Part shown: piece after piece, positions 22,080 through 33,319 of the stretch
How positions within the stretch are numbered: position 1 is the first letter of the stretch
How the letters are laid out: every line of letters starts with the position of its first letter
Assembly (NCBI GenBank): GCA_002007465.1
Contig: LNAC01000001.1
Coordinates: 5,101,347-5,165,346, forward strand
Length of the DNA: 64,000 bases
Direction: 5' to 3'
Source: Ailurus styani
Taxonomy: Eukaryota > Chordata > Mammalia > Carnivora > Ailuridae
Translations under genes and position numbers: made by a program
Notes under the pieces: generated by a model
Told to the model about the DNA's origin: nothing
Databases searched by the model: none
The model's input: the letters and a program-made list of their open reading frames with translations, nothing else

Positions 22080-23945
22080 AGAGATCCTGCCCAGAGCCCC
22101 CGCGACGGTCTCCCTTTCCCGTCAGGTCACTCCTTGGGGACCCTCTACAAGGAGAGATCTGAGACAGGAGCTGAGCTGCACCGACCCGAGATGAAAGCCC
22201 ACTAAAATCAGGATGAAGTCACTGGTGTCATGTGCACTGATACTCTGGTCCCCAAATGACTCCAGGCTTGTAGAGAACGACTAACTACCTGCTCTTCCTA
22301 ACAGGCCCCTCAACCTCCAACAGCATCATCTCCGTACTCCCCATCTTCCTGTCTTGTAAGTCAAGACGACCTCATCAGCCGCCACGGGCTTCTGCGGAGA
22401 CATAGAAAACTCTCTGTGCCAAAGGTCAAAAGACAAAGCCCCACCTATGGTCCCCACAAGTGGTCCTTCCCTTCAACCTGCTCTTTGGAAGCCACAGAGG
22501 CTTAGAGCCACGGGTAAAAGAAGCAATAACCCTGTGTGTTGCATGAACACAGAGGCATCCAGTATCTCTGAATACAGAAAAAAATGAATGCGGTGAGCCA
22601 TGTAGCAAATGAGAATACGCTCACCTATCTGCCTTCACGGACGTCCACATTTTAACAAACGGGATAAAATGCATCATCTTAGGTAATCAGTTCAATGAGT
22701 GTGAGGTCGTTCTATACCCCACATCAACCCAACATTAGAGTTCCAGAAAGTACTCCTGCGCCCCTCTCCAGGCAATTTCCCTCCCACAACACCCCTTTCT
22801 GATCTGTCTCACCGTAGCTCAATCCCCTCAACTCTTGGATCTGCTGGAATCCAAATGAACCAAGAAGCGCGATCAGTTCCTGGATGTAAGAACCATTCTA
22901 TTATACGTACTTCTTTATGCCTGCCTCCTTTGGCTCAGCATTTCCAGATGGACCCCCAGGCCCCCCTCGGAGGTTTGTTCTTTTTAGGGGTGTAGAGTCT
23001 CCCACCGTGTCAACACACCCCAATAATCGATCTGATCCCGAGGACGGACATTTGGGTTATTTATTTCCCGTTTAGAGCTACTCATTAAAGGCTGCACCGA
23101 ACCTTCTCCTATGAATCTTTCTACCAATGGGAATTTCAGCCTTGATCAGAGGCGTCCGCACTCTGAGAAGCTGCCCGTGGCAGAAGCATCTAGCACCGCG
23201 GGCAGGCCCGGGGAGCAGGCACCCCTCCGCGCCCAACTCCCGGGGAAGGCGCGCTCCGCACCGAGGAAACATTCGGTTCCTCTGTAGTTTGTTGCGATTT
23301 CTCCTCCTGAGTGTTACATTACTTAGCTTTGATAAATACAAAACTGAAGATTAAAAAACAATCAGGCGCTCTTTGAGGGAAAACAATAAAGCCGAGCACA
23401 CATGGGGTGTTCGTGAAGGAACCTCGGCAGGCGCTGCTAGCGGGGAGCCCCCGGCAGCCCTGCGTTTCCAGACATGTGCTCCAGGGAGGAGCCATCACCC
23501 CCTGCCCGGGGAGGGGCCTTCCAGGTGACAAGGGTCTCTGCCTCTGCTGTCCCTGGCCTGACCCTCCACAGCCAGTCCACACACCACCCCACCTCACAGA
23601 TGAGAGCGGGGAGACGGACCTGTGTGATGCGCCTGAGAAGTAAAGGGGCCCCTCAACGCCTCCCAACCCAGGACCCCAGCCCCAGGACACGCCACCCCCA
23701 CGGCCCACTGGCCCCTCAATGCAACAGGTCACACTCTGGGGACCTGTGCAGACCAGTCGGCCATCCCCTCTGGGCCGGGCACTCGGACTCCAGCATGGAA
23801 ACACAGGCTCCACCCCAAACCAATAACACACATTCTGTGAGGCTCCGTTTCTCTCTCCGTGATGAGAAGATGGGCTGATGGCAGACAAGGTAGCCCCCAG
23901 AGGTGTGCCTGACATCATGGGAAAGCCACCCAGCCGAGGCTAGCC
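22080..23945. other. Intronic DNA without recognised elements
   Basis: Composition rises in GC towards the right. No repeat, exon or RNA gene could be supported. Confidence 0.45.
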
Positions 23946-23949
23946 CCGA

Positions 23950-24980
23950 GCACGTGCATGAGAAATGTCAGCTCCGCTTTCGAAAGGGCTCAAGTGCAAA
24001 GTGAGAATCTGCTTTCCTCGGACTGCAATGCATGTGGGAAGCGAAACAAGGGCTCGCTCTCGCCCCCTTCCAGGAGGCATCTTCACCACCCCTTGCTCCC
24101 TGCTCCCTGCCCTCGTCTTCCGAGGCCCGCTCCTCTCACTGGATGAGCTGGACCGGGACAGGGTCCGGTCATCTCTGCAAAAGCAAACAGAGGGGAGACG
24201 CTGGCGGCCGGCGGGGCCTCAGCACAAGCTGCGACTGCAGGGAACCAAGTGCAGGACCAGCCCGTGCCTCCCCTCCCGGGGCAGTCCCGACCTTCCAGAA
24301 ATCCCTCAAGGGCTGCGCTCCGGAAGGAAGGGGAAGCCTGCTCCGATGCGCTGGCACCCTGCGGACGCTGACTGCTGATGAGCAAGGCCTCGGCCAGGCC
24401 GCCCAGACACAGCGCTCTTGTTCCAGAAGAGAAGCAACACTGCACAGCGCGGCTCGGCCCAGACGCGCCGCAGGGGAGCAAGGGAGACGTCCCCGCTTGC
24501 AGGGGGGCGGCGGGGAGATGGGAAGGGAGCCCGTCCCACGCTGGCCTTCAGAGAGGGAGCCACCAGCCTGACTCGGCCAGAACCGGGCCACCCGCCTGTC
24601 GCATCTGTGTCACGAGGCGTGTGGACGGGGTGACCCCGAGGCCTCCCCCAGCATCCCGTCTGAAGCAGCCAGTGCGCTGCGTGGCTTCCCAGAGGCTGCA
24701 GGGCAAGCCTGTCCTCGGTTAAGCACTCGATCCATCTGCCACCCGCAGGCAGCGCCCAAAGACGGGAGAAGACCGCGTGGGTTAGCAGACAGGGGGGCGT
24801 GCGGCGGGGCTGCCGGTCACGGAGCAGGCCCCAGGCCCTGCTCGCCGACAGGAGTGGACACCGGGCCGGAGGACAGAGCGAAGACGAGGCGTTAAACAGT
24901 CCAACAGAGGCTGGCAGCCGCGCTCTGCCTGCCCGTCCGCTCCTCACAGCCACTCTGCCCAGACCCAGGCCGGCCAGGAA
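23950..24980. promoter_or_regulatory. CpG-rich intronic patch (candidate CpG island)
   Basis: CpG is clearly enriched, for example GAGACGCTGGCGGCCGGCGG near 24195, GCGCGGCTCGGCCCAGACGC near 24446 and TCACGAGGCGTGTGGACGGG near 24610. Overlapping open frames occur in several phases on both strands, as expected of GC-rich DNA. It could be an alternative promoter or enhancer of DOCK1, or just a GC-rich segment. Confidence 0.45.
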
Positions 24981-25034
24981 CGGCCTTTAGGCTTGAGCAG
25001 CACGAGCCTCGCCACGGGCCCCTCTGTGCCCTGC

Positions 25035-25665
25035 TGATGGCAATGTCAAGGGTACAGCTGCTGTGGAAAGCAGTCTGGCGGGCCCTTAAAAAAAATTAAT
25101 GTAATAAATACACAGCCTGGCAATCCCTCGTCTGGGCGGCTGCCCAGAAGAGCTGACAGCAAGAACTCGAACAGGTATCCACAGTCACGGTCACCGCAGC
25201 AGGACTCGCAGCCCCCAGAAGGGGAAGCGAGCCAGGCGCCCGTGGGCAGAGGAAGGGATAAACAAATTACGAGCCAGCCGTACGACGGAATATTACTCAG
25301 CCTTGAACAGGAAGGAAATTTCCGCTCATGCTGCGACGTGATCCACGCTGAAGACCTTATGTTAAGTGAGATAAGCCAGTCGCAAAAAGACATACTGGAT
25401 GACCCCACTCAGATGAGGTACCTAGGAGAATCAAGTTCATAGAGATAAACGCAGAATGGGGGTTGCCAGGGCAGGCAGAGGGCCACGGGGGCGTTCAGGG
25501 TTCGTTGGGACAGACTGCCTGTTTTGCAAAATGGAACAGTTCTGGAGATGGGTGGTGGTGAAAGTCGCAAAACCATATGAATGTCCTTAATGCCATGAAA
25601 TGTACACCGAAAAATGACTAAAATGGCCAATTTTGTTATGTACATTTTGCCATAATTAAAAAAAA
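25035..25665 (+). mobile_element. L1 3' end
   Basis: GCTGTGGAAAGCAGTCTGGC, TACGACGGAATATTACTCAG and TTGTTATGTACATTTTGCCA followed by a poly-A mark a truncated L1 3' region. Non-coding; antisense to DOCK1. Confidence 0.85.
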
Positions 25666-25679
25666 AAAAAGACAGAAAA

Positions 25680-26400
25680 AGAAGTAAGTTCAGGGACCTG
25701 TGTGACCACACAGGTCTCCGGCCCACGACTCCGGTTCTGGCTTCCAGAAGCCTCTCTCTCTAGGCCGCCACTGCCCCATCTTGCAAGGGCACTGTTTCTC
25801 CAGCAGAGCTACTGTGAGCCTGACGAGCTATGTTATATTTTAATAGTCATTTCAATTGACTATAAAAATACAGCATCGCATAACAAAATTGCTTTTGCAC
25901 CGTGGTAGAAATACTTAGCAAGAGATGAGAAATACTTAGCAAGAGGCTATAAAAACCTATTTGCTTGCTTATAGAGTTGCTGCTGAACAGGACAAAAGCA
26001 GAAGAGGATAAAGGGAAGGCAGAGGAGAATCCATCCCAGAAAATGCATCCAACAGTGTATCTGCCATGATATGCAATAGACAGGATCCACTCAGTATTTT
26101 TTTTTAATGCACTAGGCAAACAATTGAATATTTCTCAACTATTTGTTCCATTTTTAACTTTTAAAAGCCCGACAGTGGAAAACACTGATTGCCCTACCGC
26201 TCCCTGTTGCTCCTCTGACTCGCACACAGCCCGCTCTAGACAATACCGCCGCTGACCACCAGAAAGCCACAGACCCTCCGACCCCAACACACGGAGAAAG
26301 TATCTCCTCCACCAAACCAGGTTCCTGGGAAAAATCCCAACCACAAACGAGGGATATTCTTCTCACACGGTTCCCACGAGGCCCCTGCCACAAAGGCCTT
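25680..26400. other. Intronic DNA without recognised elements
   Basis: I see no gene or nameable repeat. A small direct duplication, 'GAAATACTTAGCAAGAG', occurs at about 25908 and 25930. Confidence 0.45.
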
Positions 26401-26407
26401 CAGTGAG

Positions 26408-26545
26408 AAGGACCATTACCATCATCACCAACACCACCAGTAACAACACAACCCCGCCACCATTGGCATCACCTCTACCACTGCCGCCGACACCAGCAAC
26501 CACACCTTCACCGCTACCACCATCCCCATCACCACGGGACTCATC
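26408..26545 (+). repeat. ACC/CAC-rich low-complexity tract
   Basis: About 140 bases of CACCA, CATCA and ACCGC units. It resembles the complement of the 15.3-16.05 kb repeat but is shorter and more degraded. Confidence 0.7.
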
Positions 26546-27331
26546 ACAGCTAACTCTCATTCCGCACTTACTAAGACCAGACAAGCCCCTAAAGACTTCG
26601 TGCATCGCCTCGTTTCACCCTATACTAGCCCCATGATGTGGGTCCTAAGGTCTTCCGTTCTGCGTAGAAAGCTCTGAGCCGGGAACAGGGGAAGGAGGCT
26701 GAGCTGCGGGAGCCGCCTCGGGCATCATGTGACCTCTGGGGGGGCAGGGGGAGCCCTCCCTGGCTGCTCCTTGCCTCCCAAACAAAGAAGCCCTGCTGCT
26801 GCTGCTGCTCACGAACAAGGGCTTCAGAGAGCCTCTGCCAGAACCAGCTCCCGGGCTTCGGAGGGGCTGTGACAAGGGTGAGCACTGTCAAAGGCCCCCA
26901 TCCCTTACTCTAGAAAGCTCTTGAGACACCATGAAATAACAGTTCCATGAATGCCATGAAGGAAACCCCAGGCTAGAGGAGAAACTGCCTGTCCACGTCA
27001 CCTCTGGCTGAGCTCACCAGAGCCTCGAAGCCCATCGGCCAATCCAGCCCAGCCAATGAGCGACCTGGACCACCCACAATCCCAGGTAAGCACCGAGAGC
27101 GGTGGAAACTAACAGGCCAAGATTCCTCCACCCAAGACAGCTCACAGTCTCCACCAACCTCCCCTGGTCGGAAAAGCAGAGATAGGTCTGATACAGAGAC
27201 ACTGCCACTGGACTCTAACTGGAAGCCAGGTCTCCAAGGCACAGACAGAGCTACGGTGCCCTTCAAGTGGGACAGCCACAGCTGGGTGCTTTTCGAGAAC
27301 AATCCAATGCAATCATCACAAAACCTTACCA

Positions 27332-27551
27332 GGGAAGGAGGACTGCCACCATTCCCATCACATGGGTCAAGAAATGGGGCTTAGAGGGCGCCTGGGTGGC
27401 TCAGTGGGTTAAAGCCTCTGCCTTCAGCTCAGGTCATGATNGGGGAAGGAGGACTGCCACCATTCCCATCACACGGGTCAAGAAATGAGGCTTAGAGGGC
27501 GCCTGGGTGGCTCAGTGGGTTAAAGCCTCTGTCTTCAGCTCAGGTCATGAT
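27332..27551. other. Probable false duplication around a single N (27441)
   Basis: The 109 bases at 27332..27440 recur at 27443..27551 with three substitutions (CATGGG/CACGGG, ATGGGG/ATGAGG, TGCCTTC/TGTCTTC). The copies meet at a single N inside a SINE. The pattern matches unmerged haplotype contigs. Confidence 0.85.
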
Positions 27552-27605
27552 CTCAGGGTCCTGGGATGGAGCCCCACATCGGGCTCTCTGCTTCCTCCTC
27601 TCTCT
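27385..27605 (+). mobile_element. CAN-SINE, broken by the N join at 27441
   Basis: The head GGGCGCCTGGGTGGCTCAGT appears twice (27385 and near 27498) because of the false duplication. The second copy continues to GGGCTCTCTGCTTCCTCCTC and meets a second N at 27606, where the tail becomes (GAAA)n. Confidence 0.85.
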
Positions 27606-27640
27606 NAAGGAAAGAAAGAAAGAAGAAAGAAAGAAAGAAA

Positions 27641-27685
<45 letters not shown>

Positions 27686-27722
27686 ANAAGGAAAGAAAGA
27701 ATGAAAGAATGAAAAAGAATGA

Positions 27723-27786
<64 letters not shown>

Positions 27787-27790
27787 AAAG
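27606..27790 (+). repeat. (GAAA)n microsatellite with two unknown bases
   Basis: A long GAAA tract, including AAGAAAG and GAATGAAA variants, contains single Ns at 27606 and 27687. It probably grew from the SINE's A-rich tail. The true length is uncertain. Confidence 0.9.
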
Positions 27791-27799
27791 GAGGCTTAG

Positions 27800-29290
27800 A
27801 GATTGAGGCTGCCTGCTCAAAGTCCCAGGCCTCGAAGGCAGGGAAGTTCAGGCTTGGGAGCCAGGCGTCCGAAGCAAACTGGTACAAAACACCCAGCCCG
27901 CATTCAAAAGGAGCGCTGCCCCCCCCAACCCCCACCAGCAGCTGGACCCGGCTCTTCTTCCCTGGCTCCTCTCCCTCTGGAGCTCCCTAAATAGCTCCCA
28001 TAAAACCAGGCGGAAAGATGTCAAAACAAAAGTCGCACAAAATATCACCCAATATCACACAAGGACTGTCACAAGCAAACCTTGTCACCAAGTCCTTTTT
28101 AGGTGAAATATTCTCTACTAATACTTTTCCGCTGCAGATCCTTCCTGCATCCGTCAAACTCCTACATTTTCCTGTCCAACACAAATTTATTGTTCCTGCA
28201 CCGAAAGGATATTCAATACCCCATGCTCCCGGAGCATGGTCGCACAGAGAAATCCATCCGTGTCCCAGCTCTGCCCTGCTCCTCTAGAGGAAAGCAGGGG
28301 ATGCACCAATGCTCTGCGGAGAAGGGGCTTGCCAGGATGGGGCCCTTACCTTCCCACCAGGACTGTCTGCTGCACTCGGGGAGCTTGCTGACTTCACAAA
28401 ACACGCGCAGGGCTGAAGGGGCAAGCAGAAGTTGAAACCCAGCCCGCCGCTTGCCAAGCAGCATTCCTGCCCTGAGGAGGTGCCTTTCTATAATTTACAA
28501 AGGTACTGCGTGGCTTAGGGGCCCGTCCCTGTCCAGGCCTATACGCGCACGGGAGTGAGGGGTTGTTAACTCCTCAGCCCCAGCACCCAACACGCCGTGT
28601 ACACGTGACCTACATCTACAAGGACTGGGCGGCAAACAGACGCAGAGCAGGACCCACTCAGGTGGCACCCCTGAGTTAGGAAAGCCCTCCCTTCTCACCA
28701 GGACCCGCACCACCGCCCAGTAAGGGTGGGCAGGATCCAAATGGGTGCCCAGGGTCCCAGGGGCAAAGGCAAAAGGGTGGTTACAAGGGGAGAAAGATGC
28801 AGAGTCGGCGTGTCCAGGGAGGAAGGCCTGGGTAAGAAGAGAATCTGAGCCCAGCTCGCCAGCTCGCGGGCAAACACGCCGGGCTGGCCAGCCTTCCCTC
28901 CCGCTCCCGCTGCACCTCGGGCGGCTGGGAGACCAGGTGAGCCGACACAAGCCACGCCCCTGCCTCCCGAGGGCAGACAGGTGCAAGGGTCCCTTGTGAG
29001 GGACAGGCTGGAAAACCACGCCCAAGGGACCAGAGTTGCTCAGACACACTAGCAGAGATGCGAAGTGTGCGGCTAATCGTAGCTTAGTGGCTGGATATAC
29101 AAATCATGGGTTTCTTGAGAGGCTAAGACTCAGGGGAAACAGGGCCTCTGGTGGAGTGTGCCGGCCCCCTGACCCGGCACGCAGTCTCCCTGCTCCACGT
29201 CTCGCCGGGGAAGGCCTCCCCCAGTGCTCCATCCTGACCCCGCTGCGAGGAGGAAAGGTTCAGTATACAGATCTCACCATAGCTTTTAAG
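27800..29290. other. GC-rich intronic DNA without recognised elements
   Basis: Moderately CpG-rich from about 28500 to 29220. I could not support an exon, although several chance open frames overlap. Confidence 0.45.
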
Positions 29291-29299
29291 AATGAACAA

Positions 29300-29390
29300 C
29301 GTAAAATACCAAAACCATTCCACTGCACACTTCAAATATGTAAAATGCATCGTGCATGAAGAATACCTCAACAAAGCTATGGAAAAACAA
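29300..29390 (+). mobile_element. Possible L1 3'-terminal fragment
   Basis: CACTTCAAATATGTAAAATG followed by GAATACCTCAACAAAGCTAT resembles the L1 terminal sequence ('ACACTTTAAATGGGTGAA', 'TATACCTCAATAAAGCTG'). Confidence 0.6.
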
Positions 29391-29778
29391 CAGAGTGTGT
29401 GCGTGGTGGCCCTGTCCAGCAGGTGGTCTAGGCCACTAGGTAAAACTTTACCAGCAGCTGTGAGACGTCGCATGCCCGGCTGCGGACCTGTGTGCACGGC
29501 CACACCGACACTGGGCTGCCTCCACCAGCAGACCACCAGAGCTGCCTCCCACAGCCAACAGAACACAAACTACAAGTGGCAGAGCCCCACCCTGCATCCA
29601 GCAGGGTTGCACAAATACAAGCCTCTCAGGATCAGAAAGGAAAATCAGGGACTCAGTGCACAGCCCAGCAACGCCAGGTTTAAAGAGTGTTTCACTCACA
29701 CCTGCATTTTCCAGGAGAACCCACACAAATACCATAATCCAAATGCGACCTGCACTTCGGTATTTAAGAATACAGCCA

Positions 29779-29992
29779 GGGGTGCCTGGGTGGCTCATTC
29801 GGATGAGCGTCCGAGTCGTGGTTTCAGCTCAGGTCATGATCTCAGGGTTGTGAGATCGAGCCCCACATCAGGCTCTGAGCTGAGAGTGTAGTCGGCTTGA
29901 GATTCTCTCTCTCCCTCTCTGCCCCTCCTCCCACCCTGTGCCCACTCTCTTTCTCTCTATAAAATAAATAAATACAATTTTTAATCTTAAAA
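29779..29992 (+). mobile_element. CAN-SINE, older subfamily
   Basis: It begins GGGGTGCCTGGGTGGCTCAT, then TCGGATGAGCGTCCGA and the GAGATCGAGCCCCACATCAG block, with a (CT)n region and AATAAATA tail. Flanks read AATACAGCC and AATACAACC, a diverged target-site duplication. Confidence 0.9.
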
Positions 29993-30564
29993 AAAAATAC
30001 AACCGCCCTCCAAAAAAAATACATGCTTTCAAAATTAAAGATTTCTTTTCATTTTTGATCCCTTTAACCCATCCTGGGAGGAATGTCCTTGGGGTTGGCC
30101 CAGCTCGTGGCATGGAGGGAAGAAGGACTTCCATGGCACCTGAGCCCCTACCTCGCTTCCTTACACCCCTGCCTCACCTTCTCACAGCTACCCTTCCCCC
30201 AGGCACGCCCTTGCTGGGAAGTACCCAGGGATTACACCGAGCATCACCCACAGACAGGGACTCACTGATTCAATAACACAGAAGGCCAGGCTCTGTTTCC
30301 AAGGGGGATCAAATCCCAGATGCAGAGCTCCTGGTGGGGTCAGGCTGAGGCTTCTTCCCCATCCTGCCCCTTGTCACTCCCCTACGGTTTCTCCCAAGAG
30401 CCCTCTTGGTCAATCACTCGGACAAGGATCCAGTCTCAGGCTCGGCTTCTTCAACTACCAGTTTCGAAGTGGGAATACTCCCAACAAAGAGGCATGTGCA
30501 ACAAACTTCACCAGGGAGAATCTACCTTGTTCAGATGCCCAAGGCATGAGAAAGTTCAGCTATG

Positions 30565-30640
30565 GACCAAGAGGAAGGGAGAGAAGGGTGGGAAGTGGGG
30601 AGAGGGGGAGAGGGAGAGAGAGGAGGGAGAGAGAAAGCTC
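30565..30640 (+). repeat. Purine-rich (GGGAGA)n low-complexity tract
   Basis: Nearly pure purine sequence of GGGAGAG and GGGAAG units over about 75 bases. It could form triplex or G-rich structures. Confidence 0.75.
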
Positions 30641-30889
30641 GATTTTTAAAAACAAACCCAGACAGGTCATTTGTCTGAGGCCCCAGAGCTTAGAAGCAGC
30701 CCTTGTCAGGAAAGCAAAGCTTCAACCACCGCTCCCCCTGCGCTGCTCCAAGTTCGCCACCCCATCGCCACAAGCCCAGTGCGCACACTGTAACGGGGAT
30801 AATAAAACACAACATAAAACTGTGAATGTGTATCAGGGACGGTCAGTGAAAAGCATCTGAGGCATTTTATTTGCTCGTTCCATAGATCG

Positions 30890-31005
30890 GGGGTCTGCAG
30901 GCTGTGGTTGCTGTGGAGTCAGCAACCACAGCCTGCAGACCCATCTGGCCTGATGCCTATTTTTTACAAATAAAGTTTTATCTATCCACAGTGTAGCAGG
31001 ACAGC
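30890..31005 (+). mobile_element. Non-autonomous DNA-transposon remnant (probably hAT type) with an internal hairpin
   Basis: GGGGTCTGCAGGCTGTGG, then CTGCAGACCCATCTGGCCTG and TTACAAATAAAGTTTTATCT, follow the widespread MITE family that starts 'GGGGTCGGCAAACTATGGCC' and contains 'AAATAAAGTTTTATTGGAAC'. I do not commit to a family name. The first part has been altered into a perfect hairpin (next entry). Confidence 0.6.
30891..30942. repeat. Perfect 22-bp inverted repeat with an 8-base loop
   Basis: The left arm 30891..30912 (GGGTCTGCAGGCTGTGG then TTGCT) is exactly complementary to the right arm 30921..30942, with loop GTGGAGTC. The arms lie inside the DNA-transposon remnant. Confidence 0.95.
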
Positions 31006-31639
31006 TGAGTCGCTGCCCCAAAGTCTTCACGCCGTGGTTTTGAGAACACGCTCCACGACTCCTAGAACAAGTACAGCTGGCGGGCCCGGGGCCACACCCT
31101 CCACCCTCGTCCTGGGGGGGCGAGGAGTCCGGGGAGCGTCTCCATCGCTCCCACCACCGCCCCCGGGGTCCTGCCCGCAGCTCGGGACGGGCACTGTGCC
31201 CCCGAGCAAGGCTGGGCCTTCACCTACGTTCAGGAAGGGCTACCAACTCCCGCTCCCCGAATGTTAAACCCACTCGCTGTAACACGGTTTATAAAACAGA
31301 CTGAATCCCATGAAGTCGTATTTTCTTTTTCCGCAGGGGCGTCTTTCAATCACAGCACCTGTGCGGTTCAGGTCAGTGTTCGCCTGCTCCTTGTCGATAG
31401 GGGACCCCAAGAGGGAACCAACGCTTCCTGTCTAATCACCATGGGTGTGGAGGGCATGTGCTGGGCCCCCATGACAGCCAGACGGGATGAGGGCAGCAGG
31501 ACGTCTCGAGGCTGAGGGCCCCAAACTCAAAGACTGGATGCAGATGTCCAAAACGGCTACGACGGTCCACGTGTCCTGGGGCTCCTGTCCTGGGTGGTCC
31601 CCTCCCTCTGAGCGTGGGCTCGACCTGCTGACGCATTTT

Positions 31640-32020
31640 CCGCCAAGAGGAGACAGCAGGTAATGGGACGTCACTTCCCTGATGAGTTTCCATAAAGGAC
31701 TCTGGCTCGTCTGTGTGTCTGTGTCTGTGTCTCTCTCAGAACGTACTCATTTGGATAAAACCAACTGCCGTGCTGTGAGCCGCCCTAAGAAGGGACCCAC
31801 GTGGCAAGGAACTGCAGGTGAGAGCCACGGAGGACTCCTGCCAACCACCGCCCTGTGCCCGTGGAAGCGGACCGTGTCCGGGCTGAACCCCGACATGAGC
31901 TCACGAGACAGCGCAGCCGTGCGTACCCTCCTGACGCACAGGAACCGTGAGATGACAACCACTGTTTGAAGCCACCGAGGTGGGTGACATTTGTTACGCG
32001 GCGGCTGATGACAAATACAG
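31640..32020 (+). mobile_element. Probable LTR remnant (ERVL/MaLR class)
   Basis: GTCACTTCCCTGATGAGTTT, CATAAAGGACTCTGGCTCGT, GCCGTGCTGTGAGCCGCCCT, CCACGTGGCAAGGAACTG and the terminal GTGAGATGACAACCACTGTT with TTTGTTACGCGGCGGCTGAT form a recognisable ancient LTR layout. I cannot give the exact family. Non-coding. Confidence 0.55.
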
Positions 32021-32589
32021 ACACGCGGGCAAAGCTGGGATTGGTTCTTTGCTTTTGTCCAGCAGGCGCCCAGCTCGAGTCCCAAAGCACCCACTGTGCA
32101 CACGCCTCCCTCGAGCGACTCACTCAGGGCTCTCTCCCTCCCACAGCAGACCTCCGACCCCAACCCGCCCACCCGGGCTCCAACGCACCTGGCCACCGAA
32201 ACCCCCCCCAGGATCACAGACATCCCTGGCAACAGACACTCGAGGTGTGGAGGCACACACATCACGTCGGCCCTTACAAACAGGGCTCACTGCTCATCGT
32301 GTGAAGCAGCAAAGCCTGTGGAGTCTCTGCCACGAGCAAGGCCCTGTGCCCTCGGGGAGTCCACGCTTCCCCAGGACTACCCGTCCCAGACACCAGCAGC
32401 ACCGTCCACCCCGTCCGCGCGCCGCTCTCGCCACTCCCCCCACGGCAGACCCCCTGGTGCTTCTCAAGTCCAGCGGCTTCCCCAACACCTCTGGCTGCTG
32501 CTGTCACCCAGGCCACCACCATCTCTTAGCTGGATAGACACCGGAGCTGCCTCACCTCCCGCCCTGTCTCCTTCCTTCTTCTTGGTCTT

Positions 32590-33095
32590 CAAACGACCCA
32601 GGGGATCTTTCTAGAACAGAATCAGGTGACGGTGCTCTCCAGCTTTAATAACTACTCACTGATCTGAAGATAAACTCAGATCCCTCCGTAAATCTTATGA
32701 ACCAGCTCAGCTGTCCTGCCCACCCCGCACTTTGCTCCATCTTCCACCCAGCCTCAGAATGATCCAGACTGAGCCTCAACATCACAGGCACTCTTGTGCC
32801 TCTGGGCCTTCAGATATATTTACGTGACTCCCGCCTGCCTTTCTTCATCTCATTAATTCAGACCTATTCTTCAGATCACCTACTCAGCCGTCACTTCTTC
32901 CAGGAAGCCTTCCATGATAGTCCTTTCTCCCGCCTCCCACCCACCACTCTGTGGTATGGTTGTCTAATTAATTACTCGCCATCCCTCCACAACTACCTCA
33001 GTCCACACTGTATCCCATGGCCTAGCCCAGTGACGGGCACTCTGGAGGCGTCTGGTAATTATTTCCTGAGCGGAGGCCTTTCGCCAAAATCCACT
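32590..33095 (+). repeat. L2 LINE fragment
   Basis: CTTCTTCCAGGAAGCCTTCC, GGGCCTTCAGATATATTTAC and CAACTACCTCAGTCCACACT match the order of blocks in the L2 3' region. Ancient and non-coding. Confidence 0.7.
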
Positions 33096-33109
33096 CGTTG
33101 ATTGCAAGC

Positions 33110-33315
33110 TTAAATAACATTGGGTAGATGCTTTCATATGCGGACTCATTTAACCATCACCTCAGCCCTGTGCCAAGACCACTATTACCATCTCTGTTCT
33201 GCGGAGAAAGAAACGGAGGCGCGTGCCCGTTGACCCTCCTGAGGTCACCCAGCTAGAAGCGGCAGGGCTGGGATTTGACCCTAGGCAGTCTGGCTCCAAG
33301 AGCGTGTGCTCCTGA
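33110..33315 (+). repeat. MIR SINE
   Basis: CTCATTTAACCATCACCTCA, GAGAAAGAAACGGAGGCGCG, GAGGTCACCCAGCTAGAAGC and GGGCTGGGATTTGACCCTAG run in MIR order with the GCAGTCTGGCTCCAAGAGCG end. Confidence 0.85.
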
Positions 33316-33319
33316 CCAC

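Noticed and set aside
24032..24953. Overlapping open frames of 130-215 codons
   Set aside because: They occur in several frames on both strands of CpG-rich DNA and contain no recognisable domain or conserved motif.
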